From Robiginitomaculum sp. (lineage in GTDB: Bacteria; Pseudomonadota; Alphaproteobacteria; Caulobacterales; Maricaulaceae), in the NCBI GenBank assembly GCA_002732905.1, contig NVTC01000020.1, positions 23,810 through 29,471 of the forward strand: a stretch of 5,662 nucleotides of DNA, read 5' to 3'. The translations under genes were made by a program, and so were the position numbers. Shown in pieces: positions 1 to 5,109 of this stretch (its first letter is position 1; every line of letters starts with the position of its first letter). The notes below the pieces were generated by a model. That model made no database searches. It saw nothing but the letters and a program-made list of their open reading frames with translations, and had not been told where the DNA came from.

Positions 1-2
1 AA

Positions 3-167
3 TTATTGGGAAAGATCGGACATCATTTGTTTGAGGTGGATTTTTTGTTTCTTCAGTTTGGTGAGTAACATGGCGTCGGGCGCGGGGTGTTTAAGTTCAC
101 TTTCAATTTTATCGTCAAGTCTTGCGTGTTTGCTGTTAAGTTCCTTCAAATGCGCTGCTATAGCCAT
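3..167 (-). CDS. Small DUF465 (YdcH-like) protein, 54 residues
   Basis: Reading the minus strand from ATG at 167 gives a 54-residue protein beginning MAIAAHLKELNSKHARLDDK and ending at a TAA whose complement is 3-5. It matches the short alphaproteobacterial type of DUF465. The N-terminal half has spaced Leu/His/Arg residues of a first helix. A Pro-containing turn (HPAPDA, 27-32) follows. The second, Lys-rich helix (LLTKLKKQKIHLKQMM, 34-49) corresponds to the family's LKxxKLxLKDxI segment. The protein should be a soluble cytoplasmic helical hairpin. The molecular role of the family is not established. The start is well supported by an almost perfect Shine-Dalgarno sequence ending three bases upstream. 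It is transcribed away from a second DUF465 gene at 309-530, so the two form a divergent paralogous pair. The usual LKD motif of helix two reads LKQ here, and the PDIIA tail of the paralogue is absent. Confidence 0.85.
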   Translation of the reverse strand: MAIAAHLKELNSKHARLDDKIESELKHPAPDAMLLTKLKKQKIHLKQMMSDLSQ

Positions 168-170
168 TCG

Positions 171-178
171 CACCTCCT
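171..178 (-). promoter_or_regulatory. Strong Shine-Dalgarno site of the minus-strand DUF465 gene
   Basis: The minus strand reads AGGAGGTG followed by CGA and then ATG at 167. This is close to the full anti-SD complement at a good distance. It fixes the start of a gene that would otherwise be easy to miss because of its length. None of the other four complete genes in the window has so strong a site. Confidence 0.85.
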
Positions 179-245
179 GTTTTGAGTTTCAGTAGTAGAA
201 TGCTAGCATAAAATTTCGGCCCGTCCTACTGGTTTCATAAGTTTT

Positions 246-277
246 TTTGTTTACTTTAATTTTCTTTGTTTACTTTA
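246..277. repeat. 13-bp direct repeat, 19-bp period, between the DUF465 genes
   Basis: TTTGTTTACTTTA occurs identically at 246-258 and 265-277, separated by six bases (ATTTTC). The repeat lies in an AT-rich tract immediately upstream of the plus-strand DUF465 gene. The centre-to-centre distance of 19 bp is close to two helical turns, which would put two bound protein units on the same DNA face. It could be a tandem operator or the by-product of a short duplication in low-complexity DNA. I do not recognise the motif as a known regulator site. Confidence 0.7.
248..276 (+). promoter_or_regulatory. Possible promoter for the plus-strand DUF465 gene
   Basis: A -35-like TTGTTT (248-253) is followed by a 17-bp spacer and a -10-like TACTTT (271-276). 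Transcription would begin near 283 and give a leader of about 25 bases before ATG 309. The elements fall inside the two copies of the 13-bp direct repeat, so a protein binding the repeat would cover the promoter. Matches to consensus are modest, and AT-rich DNA yields such matches by chance. Confidence 0.3.
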
Positions 278-290
278 TTTAGGGTGAGCC

Positions 291-299
291 ATGGGTTAG
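291..299 (+). other. Two-codon mini-ORF (Met-Gly-stop) ahead of the DUF465 gene
   Basis: ATG GGT TAG lies nine bases before the annotated start at 309 and in the same frame. It is preceded by AGGGTGAG (281-288), which is a better ribosome-binding sequence than anything directly before ATG 309. A ribosome could initiate at 291, stop at once and restart at 309, or this may simply be chance. Only the TAG at 297-299 prevents a six-residue N-terminal extension of the DUF465 protein. Confidence 0.3.
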
Positions 300-308
300 T
301 GTAATGTC

Positions 309-530
309 ATGAGCGATGAAGAAAACCAAGATGAGAATCAAGTCGACCTACGGGGCCTGCTCAAGCAGTTAAAATCCGATCACCGACGGATAGACAGAGA
401 AATTGTTGCTCTGCGCGAAATTGGTACTGTTGATATGTTAAAACTTGTTCGTATGAAGAAAATCAAACTTATCTTGAAGGACAAAATAGCCCTGATTGAG
501 GATAAATTAATGCCCGACATAATCGCATAG
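309..530 (+). CDS. DUF465 (YdcH-like) protein, 73 residues
   Basis: The 73-residue product is a typical DUF465 protein. It has an acidic, probably disordered N-terminus (MSDEENQDENQ, 1-11). A first helix follows (LRGLLKQLKSDHRRIDREI, 14-32), with the LKxxHRxxDxEI pattern of the family. After a short turn comes the second helix with MKKIKLILKDKIALIEDKL (49-67). The C-terminus MPDIIA is the conserved alphaproteobacterial ending. It should be a small cytoplasmic coiled-coil-like helical hairpin. The family's function is unknown. ATG 309 is the only reasonable start: a TAG lies 12 bases upstream in frame, and the next in-frame Met falls mid-domain. The Shine-Dalgarno sequence directly before the start is poor, while a better one precedes the mini-ORF at 291. 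The paralogue at 3-167 is read in the opposite direction. The CDF exporter gene follows on the same strand after 94 bp and might be co-transcribed. Confidence 0.9.
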   Translation: MSDEENQDENQVDLRGLLKQLKSDHRRIDREIVALREIGTVDMLKLVRMKKIKLILKDKIALIEDKLMPDIIA

Positions 531-541
531 GCTGCTTTCAC

Positions 542-571
542 TTGTAAATTAGCGGCAAAACTCGGTTAAAT
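542..571 (+). promoter_or_regulatory. Weak promoter candidate upstream of the CDF exporter
   Basis: TTGTAA (542-547), an 18-bp spacer and TTAAAT (566-571) form a plausible but imperfect sigma-70-like pair. It would give a leader of about 45 bases before ATG 625. I see no clear terminator between the DUF465 stop and this point, so read-through from the upstream gene is equally possible. No recognisable Zur or metal-sensor palindrome was found in 531-624. Confidence 0.2.
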
Positions 572-624
572 CTTCCCTCAAAAATTTGTGCTGTTCTTTC
601 GGTGCATTTGTGCATAATCGCCAT

Positions 625-1587
625 ATGGGAATTGGACATAATCATAATCACAATCATAATCAGAACGGTAACGCTCATCAAGCCCATGGTCATGACCATA
701 ATCATTATCACTCCCATGGTGTGAACACTAAAAACGAGAGCCGGATGGCACTGGCCGCAGTGCTGACAGGCACATTTATGGTGGTGGAGCTGATCGGCGG
801 AATATTGTCCGGCTCCCTCGCATTGATGGCGGACGCGGGGCACATGTTGACAGATTTTGCGGCTCTATCTCTGGCTTGGCTCGCTTTTCGCATTGCAAAA
901 CGCCCTGCGGACTGGAAACACACATTCGGTTTTGACCGGTTCTCTGTCGTTGTAGCCTTCGTCAATGGACTGTCGCTCTTTGTTATTGCCGGCATGATTG
1001 TCTGGGAAGCGATTAAGCGTTTCGGAAAGCCCGTCGAAGTTATGGGCCAACCAATGTTGATCGTCGCCTCACTGGGTTTATTGGTTAATATCGTCGTGTT
1101 TTTTGTCATCATTGGCGGTGACAAGGAAAATCTCAACGTCCGGAGTGCGGCTTTGCATGTCTTGGGAGATTTATTGGGATCCGTAGCAGCGATCGGGGCG
1201 GCTCTCGTGATTTTACTAACAGGTTGGATGCCAGCAGATTTGCTTATGTCCGTATTGGTGGCCGTGATTATTTTGCGTTCAGCTTGGTATGTGGTTTTGG
1301 AGGCAGGGCATATTTTGATGGAAGGCGCACCCAAGGGGCTGGATCGCCGTACGATTAGTGCTGATATGCATGAACAATTTGAGCAAATTCTCCATGTGGA
1401 TCATATCCACGCCTGGTCCATATCCCAAGAACGTCCCATGGTTACTCTGGAGGCGATCATTCATGAAGATTTCGACATAGAAGGCACCGCCAAAGACATA
1501 AAAGCGCGCCTGCACGATAGGTTCGGCGTCGACCACGCAACCGTTGCAGTTAAGCGAAAGCAAAGGCCAAACCACAAAAAAGGCTAA
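625..1587 (+). CDS. CDF-family zinc (Zn/Co) efflux transporter, His-rich N-terminus
   Basis: This is an inner-membrane metal/proton antiporter of the cation diffusion facilitator family, CzcD/ZitB/DmeF type, exporting Zn2+ and possibly Co2+ from the cytoplasm. From ATG 625 it has 320 residues. A His/Asn-rich cytoplasmic tail (1-32) comes first. Six predicted membrane segments follow at about 42-64, 70-90, 107-130, 142-164, 177-199 and 203-224. The cytoplasmic C-terminal domain (about 235-310) carries DHIHAWS (259-265). The transport site shows H73-x3-D77 in TM2 and H178-x3-D182 in TM5. In CDF proteins this two-His, two-Asp site is associated with zinc selectivity against cadmium. ADAGHMLTD (69-77) is the family signature. 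In-frame starts TTG 586 and GTG 610 also exist and would add 13 or 5 residues. ATG 625 was chosen because the His-rich tail starts there, but no candidate has a good Shine-Dalgarno sequence. The gene converges on the GNAT gene with a 20-bp gap and no visible terminator. Confidence 0.93.
   Translation: MGIGHNHNHNHNQNGNAHQAHGHDHNHYHSHGVNTKNESRMALAAVLTGTFMVVELIGGILSGSLALMADAGHMLTDFAALSLAWLAFRIAKRPADWKHTFGFDRFSVVVAFVNGLSLFVIAGMIVWEAIKRFGKPVEVMGQPMLIVASLGLLVNIVVFFVIIGGDKENLNVRSAALHVLGDLLGSVAAIGAALVILLTGWMPADLLMSVLVAVIILRSAWYVVLEAGHILMEGAPKGLDRRTISADMHEQFEQILHVDHIHAWSISQERPMVTLEAIIHEDFDIEGTAKDIKARLHDRFGVDHATVAVKRKQRPNHKKG
637..660 (+). repeat. In-frame CAT-AAT microsatellite encoding (His-Asn)4
   Basis: Four tandem six-base units of CAT AAT (one written CAC AAT) encode His-Asn four times at residues 5-12 of the CDF exporter. 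The unit length is a multiple of three, so gain or loss of a unit would alter the number of metal-binding histidines without breaking the frame. His-rich cytoplasmic stretches in CDF proteins are thought to bind or buffer metal. Length variation between strains is inference. Confidence 0.75.
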
Positions 1588-1613
1588 AGACGGGGCCACC
1601 AAGAAGGCTAAAG
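1580..1613. repeat. 10-bp direct repeat across the CDF/GNAT convergent junction
   Basis: AAGGCTAAAG occurs at 1580-1589 and 1604-1613, a period of 24 bp. The first copy spans the CDF stop codon and the second overlaps the GNAT stop. Read one base ahead of the CDF frame, each copy encodes Lys-Ala-Lys. That frame stays open from well inside the CDF gene to TAA at 1628-1630. The spacing, a multiple of three, resembles a repeated Lys/Ala-rich protein tail rather than a regulatory element. Confidence 0.5.
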
Positions 1614-2153
1614 CTGCTTCCCCATTCTAATTAAGGGGACTTTGGTGCCGTCTGATGTTGTGTCGAAAATCTCTTCTATTTTCTGGTATCCGCAAGCGGT
1701 GTATAAAGGCACGCCTGCCAAAGTTGCCATCATTTCAGCTCGTTTAAAGCCTGCATCTCGCGCCGCTAGCTCGCATGTGTCTAAAATCAAGCGCCCAACG
1801 CCTATGCGGGTAAAGTCTGGATGGGTGTACATAGCGCGAATGCGGGCGGCTTCAGTATGTGGATTAAGCAACCTAGCATTGCGGCCCTTTGAGTGGTCCC
1901 CACCGTACAAAGTCTCGCGTTTAGACCAACCCCCGCATCCCGCCAGCTTATTTTGTAAAAACACAGCATAATATGTACCGTCTTTTACCAGTTGAGTATC
2001 CAACCCCATAACCTCGAAACTGGCTCTAATTTGCGCTTTGGTTAAAAACGGCACTTGCAAAGTTTCAATGGATTTGCGCATTAAAATTTGCAACTGAGGC
2101 AAATCATTGCGCAAAGCTTTAACAATACGTAAATTTTTTGCGCTGTGGGTCAC
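1608..2153 (-). CDS. GNAT-family N-acetyltransferase, 181 residues
   Basis: This is a soluble cytoplasmic enzyme of the Gcn5-related fold that should transfer an acetyl group from acetyl-CoA to an amine; the substrate is unknown. An opening strand and helix LRIVKALRNDLPQLQILMRK (8-27) lead to a conserved DTQLVKDGTYYAV (52-64). AGCGGWSKRETLYGGD (71-86) follows. Motif A is ARIRAMYTHPDF (103-114) plus the CoA-pyrophosphate loop TRIGVGR (115-121), where Thr occupies the usual Gln/Arg position. Motif B includes MATLAGVPLYTACGYQKIE (142-160), and the ending is VPLIRMGKQL. This is the full length and closing pattern of a widespread GNAT subfamily that I recognise without an assigned substrate. The start is GTG at 2153: a TGA lies 12-15 bases upstream in frame, and the next Met (25) is inside the fold. 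There is no Shine-Dalgarno sequence. An ATG TTA ATG TGA mini-frame overlaps the start out of phase. The gene diverges from the TonB receptor gene. Confidence 0.9.
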   Translation of the reverse strand: MTHSAKNLRIVKALRNDLPQLQILMRKSIETLQVPFLTKAQIRASFEVMGLDTQLVKDGTYYAVFLQNKLAGCGGWSKRETLYGGDHSKGRNARLLNPHTEAARIRAMYTHPDFTRIGVGRLILDTCELAARDAGFKRAEMMATLAGVPLYTACGYQKIEEIFDTTSDGTKVPLIRMGKQL

Positions 2154-2162
2154 ATTAACATT

Positions 2163-2178
2163 GTGTCATATAAGTCAC
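2163..2178. repeat. Imperfect palindrome in the GNAT/receptor control region
   Basis: GTGTCATATAAGTCAC is a 16-bp imperfect palindrome with 12 of 16 positions symmetric (outer GTG/CAC, central TATA). It lies 10 bp upstream of the GNAT GTG start, where a dimeric repressor would block GNAT transcription. It does not fit the spacing of the Crp/FNR consensus. It may be an operator or chance. Confidence 0.35.
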
Positions 2179-2181
2179 GGT

Positions 2182-2209
2182 TTGCAACTAAATTTTTGGA
2201 TATCATATT
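2182..2209 (+). promoter_or_regulatory. Possible promoter for the TonB-dependent receptor
   Basis: TTGCAA (2182-2187), a 16-bp spacer and CATATT (2204-2209) form the best sigma-70-like pair I see between the divergent genes. It would leave a 5' leader of about 90 bases before ATG 2308. TTGCAA is self-complementary, so it could also serve as part of a minus-strand promoter for the GNAT gene. A later -10-like TATAAA at 2256-2261 is an alternative without a convincing -35 element. Confidence 0.3.
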
Positions 2210-2247
2210 GTTAGTTGTATTTACGGCCGTATTCATTAAAAACTAAA

Positions 2248-2270
2248 GGCTAGATTATAAACATCTAACC
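2248..2270 (+). promoter_or_regulatory. Inverted repeat / leader hairpin before the TonB receptor gene
   Basis: GGCTAGAT (2248-2255) and ATCTAACC (2263-2270) can pair over eight positions with one C/A mismatch around a seven-base loop (TATAAAC). If transcription begins upstream, this forms a small RNA hairpin ending 37 bases before the start codon. As DNA it is an operator-like dyad enclosing a -10-like TATAAA. The T-run needed for a terminator is missing. Confidence 0.4.
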
Positions 2271-2293
2271 AAACTCACTAAACTACTCATAAA

Positions 2294-2300
2294 AGGGGAA
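2294..2300 (+). promoter_or_regulatory. Ribosome-binding site of the TonB-dependent receptor
   Basis: AGGGGAA ends seven bases before ATG 2308 and supports that start. The signal peptide begins directly at this ATG, which agrees. Confidence 0.75.
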
Positions 2301-2307
2301 CATCCAC

Positions 2308-5034
2308 ATGAGAACCACTACATTAAAAACACAATTGGCGCTCAGCGTATCAGCATTAATGCTGGTTGGCTCTTTGAGCACTGCGTCATTTGGCCAAGAA
2401 AGCGCATCCGCGTCCAATGGTGACGAAATTATTTCAACGGGCACACGCCGTAAAGCACGTTCCGCTGCTGACACTCCAGCTCCGGTTGATGTGATCTCCG
2501 GCGCAGAATTTGTTAACAATGCATCTTCTGACATTGGCGATTTGCTACGGACCGTTGTACCTTCGTACAATGTTAACGCACAGCCTATTTCTGATGCGGC
2601 GTCAATTATCCGCCCCGCTAACTTGCGCGGCCTGTCACCTGACAACACATTGGTTCTCTTGAACGGCAAGCGCCGTCACCGTGGTTCTGTTATCGCCTTC
2701 CTTGGCGGCGGCATTTCTGATGGTGCTCAAGGTGTAGATATTGCCGTGATGCCAGCACTTGGCCTGAAACAGGTTGAAGTACTGCGCGACGGTGCGTCCT
2801 CACAATATGGTTCAGACGCTATTGCCGGTGTTATGAACTTTGTTCTTAAAGATGCTTCTGAAGGTTACACTGTTGAGCTTAAATACGGTTCGACTTATGC
2901 AGGCGACGGTGACAATTACACTATCGCTGGTAATATCGGCTTGCCGCTTGGCGAAGACGGTTATATCAATATTACAGGTGAGTGGGGCGAACAAGACGGT
3001 ACGTTCCGCGCGGTTCAGCGCGGCGATGCTGCTGCATTAATCGCTGCTGGCAACACAGCCGTTGGCGATATCAGTGTCAACACACAAACGACAGAATTTG
3101 TGCAATATTGGGGTCAGCCTGATATAACCGATGCTTACAAAATCTTTATCAACTCAGGTATTGAGCTAAGCGACAATATGGAAGCCTATGCATTTGGTAA
3201 CTACGCAGAAAGAACCGTTGAAGGCGGCTTCTTCTTCCGTAACCCAACCAATCGCGGCGGTGTTTTCCGTGGGCCAGAGGTTGATCCACTAACAGGCGAC
3301 GCGCTTGCAGGTGGTGTTGCTTCCGTTCGTGTTGCTACATTGCCAGGTGGTGATGCAACAACATGTCCGCGTGGTATTCCGCTTACATCTGGTGGTGGTT
3401 TAATCCCTGATCCAACAATTCTTGCAGCAGTGACAGCAAATCCGCTTTGTTTCTCATTCCTTGAAATGTTCCCAGGTGGTTTTGTTCCACGCTTTGGTGG
3501 TAATAACCGCGATTTCTCTATCGTTGGCGGTTTACGCGGCGAACTTGATATGGGTAACGGTCTTGGCTACGATATTAGTGGTAGCTACGGAACTAACAAA
3601 ACCGATTTCTTCATTAGCAATACCATCAACGCATCGCTTGGGCCGGACACACCGACTAGCTTTGTTCCTGGTGCTTATGAGCAAATCGAAACGTCCTTTA
3701 ACTTGGATTTGAACTACGGCGTTCCAATGGAAGGTTGGGCATCTGATCTCGGTATCGCTGCCGGTTTCGAATGGCATGATGAGCAATTTGACATCACAGC
3801 TGGCGACCCTGCGTCATTCCAGCTTGGACCTTTAGCTTCACCAACTGGTGTTACAGGTTTCCCAACTGGCCAAGGCTTCTCTTCAAGCTCTAATGGTTTT
3901 GGTGGTTTTGCACAAAGTTCATCCAATTCACAAAGCAATATTGCGCTTTACGGTGAACTCGAAGCAGACATTACAGATGCATTCACTCTCCAAGCGGCTC
4001 TTCGCTGGGAAGATTATGATCTGTTCGGAACAACAACTAACTGGAAAATTGGTGGTTTGTATAAACTAACAGATAGTATGCGTATTCGTGGTACTTACTC
4101 AACAGGTTTCCATGCTCCGTCTGCTGGTCAAGCTAATGTTGTTAACACAACAACGGCATTTAACACATTCGGTGAGTTGGCTGACCAAGGTACAATTCCT
4201 CTAACCAGTGCGCCTGGTCAGTTGGCTGCGGACTTCCTCGCCTCAACAGGACCTCGTCCTGAGCTAGGGCCGGAAACTGCAGACAACTTGTCACTTGGCG
4301 TTGCGTTCGACACGGGTCCTATGTCTTGGACTGTTGATTATTTCAACATTTCTGTGAAAGACCGTATTGCTCTTACTGACAACTTTAACTTCCAAGACGT
4401 TCTGGATTTTGCTGGTACAGGTGTTGTGGGTTATGACGGTAGCTCTATTGGTGCGGCTCTGACCACACTTGATGCAGCTGGTGCGATTAATCGTTCTGAC
4501 TTTACAGGCTTTGAAGATTTGGCAGCATTCCGCTTCTTCACTAACAACTTTGATACCAAAACAACCGGTATTGATGTTGTTGGCCGTATGCCAGTTGACC
4601 TTGGCGTGGGTAGCTCGTCTGTGTCTATCGCAGCAAACTACACTAAAACCAGAGTTAAAAACCCTGGTAAAATTGTACCGCTTACTGGCAACCGGATTTC
4701 AGCTTTGGAAGATTTGCTTCCAAACTGGAAAGGTAATGTCATGTTCAATCACGAACAGGGTATGTGGCGTGGTTTGGCTCGTATTAACTATTACGGCCCA
4801 TGGACAGATGTTGGTAATGGCGGAACAGCCATTGGCGGTGAATTCCTTGTCGACCTAGAAGTTGGTGCAAAAGTCATGGATAATGTTGAAATCATCGTTG
4901 GTGCAGCCAATGTATTTGACAACTTCCCGGACGAGAACCCTGGACAGTTGGGCATTGGCCAACTTTACCCAGAAGCTTCACCATTTGGATTTAATGGTGG
5001 TTCTTACTACGTTAAACTCCGTATCACTGGCTAA
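2308..5034 (+). CDS. TonB-dependent outer-membrane receptor, 908 residues
   Basis: This is an outer-membrane active importer powered through TonB-ExbB-ExbD; its substrate cannot be read from sequence. A signal peptide covers about 1-29 (basic MRTTTLK, hydrophobic ALSVSALMLVG, cleavage near SFG-QES). EIISTGTRR (40-48) is the TonB-box/plug entry. The plug spans about 55-182, with NLRGLSPDNTLVLLNGKRRH (105-124) and VEVLRDGASSQYGSDAIAGV (156-175). The rest is the beta-barrel, with conserved YSTGFHAPS (597-605), a Ser/Gly-rich loop (525-544) and SPFGFNGGSYYVKL (891-904). There is no STN domain and no sigma/anti-sigma gene nearby, so FecI/FecR-type signalling is not suggested. The only cysteines, 353 and 381, lie in one probable extracellular loop. 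The last residue is Gly, not the aromatic usual for outer-membrane barrels. Codons favour GGT, CGT, GTT and AAC, which hints at high expression. The gene is probably transcribed alone and ends at the terminator 28 bases downstream. Confidence 0.95.
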   Translation: MRTTTLKTQLALSVSALMLVGSLSTASFGQESASASNGDEIISTGTRRKARSAADTPAPVDVISGAEFVNNASSDIGDLLRTVVPSYNVNAQPISDAASIIRPANLRGLSPDNTLVLLNGKRRHRGSVIAFLGGGISDGAQGVDIAVMPALGLKQVEVLRDGASSQYGSDAIAGVMNFVLKDASEGYTVELKYGSTYAGDGDNYTIAGNIGLPLGEDGYINITGEWGEQDGTFRAVQRGDAAALIAAGNTAVGDISVNTQTTEFVQYWGQPDITDAYKIFINSGIELSDNMEAYAFGNYAERTVEGGFFFRNPTNRGGVFRGPEVDPLTGDALAGGVASVRVATLPGGDATTCPRGIPLTSGGGLIPDPTILAAVTANPLCFSFLEMFPGGFVPRFGGNNRDFSIVGGLRGELDMGNGLGYDISGSYGTNKTDFFISNTINASLGPDTPTSFVPGAYEQIETSFNLDLNYGVPMEGWASDLGIAAGFEWHDEQFDITAGDPASFQLGPLASPTGVTGFPTGQGFSSSSNGFGGFAQSSSNSQSNIALYGELEADITDAFTLQAALRWEDYDLFGTTTNWKIGGLYKLTDSMRIRGTYSTGFHAPSAGQANVVNTTTAFNTFGELADQGTIPLTSAPGQLAADFLASTGPRPELGPETADNLSLGVAFDTGPMSWTVDYFNISVKDRIALTDNFNFQDVLDFAGTGVVGYDGSSIGAALTTLDAAGAINRSDFTGFEDLAAFRFFTNNFDTKTTGIDVVGRMPVDLGVGSSSVSIAANYTKTRVKNPGKIVPLTGNRISALEDLLPNWKGNVMFNHEQGMWRGLARINYYGPWTDVGNGGTAIGGEFLVDLEVGAKVMDNVEIIVGAANVFDNFPDENPGQLGIGQLYPEASPFGFNGGSYYVKLRITG

Positions 5035-5061
5035 TTCAGCCTGATATAGAGAAGTCTGTAG

Positions 5062-5097
5062 ACGCCCTCGACCTCTTGGTCGGGGGCGTTTTTGTTT
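5062..5097 (+). terminator. Factor-independent terminator after the TonB receptor
   Basis: A 12-bp stem pairs 5062-5073 (ACGCCCTCGACC) with 5078-5089 (GGTCGGGGGCGT). It has one G-U wobble and a four-base TCTT loop, followed at once by TTTTTGTTT. This is a strong intrinsic terminator. It sits 28 bases after the receptor stop and only 12 bases before the start of the next gene on the same strand. Confidence 0.9.
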
Positions 5098-5109
5098 GCG
5101 TGGACGTCA

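Noticed and set aside
201..208. TGCTAGCA perfect 8-bp palindrome
   Set aside because: It is too short to stand out in 5.6 kb, and nothing around it supports an operator.
538..843. Minus-strand frame of 101 codons rich in Met and Ile
   Set aside because: The Met/Ile repetition is just the complement of the CAT/AAT/CAC repeats encoding the His-rich tail of the CDF exporter.
708..1334. Long antisense frame of 208 codons opposite the CDF gene
   Set aside because: It lies wholly opposite a well-supported transporter gene. Its translation has no recognisable domain and a composition expected from complementing membrane-helix codons.
1603..1639. Possible bidirectional terminator between the convergent CDF and GNAT genes
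   Set aside because: The only pairings found are 4-5 bp (GAAG/CTTC and TCCCC/GGGGA) with long loops and no T-run, too weak to call.
2162..2179. Crp/FNR-type binding site
   Set aside because: TGTG and CAC half-sites are present, but ten bases separate them instead of the eight expected, and the inner consensus bases are missing.
2283..2669. Minus-strand frame of 128 codons over the receptor start
   Set aside because: It covers the ribosome site, signal peptide and plug of the receptor and shows no family resemblance.
3880..3939. Ser/Gly-rich low-complexity stretch in the receptor as an inserted element
   Set aside because: The reading frame is continuous, and receptors of this type commonly carry a Gly/Ser/Pro-rich segment at this place in the barrel, so it is a normal loop.
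4469..4858. Plus-strand frame of 129 codons inside the receptor
   Set aside because: It is an alternate-frame shadow within a continuous, family-typical beta-barrel coding sequence, with no ribosome site or domain.
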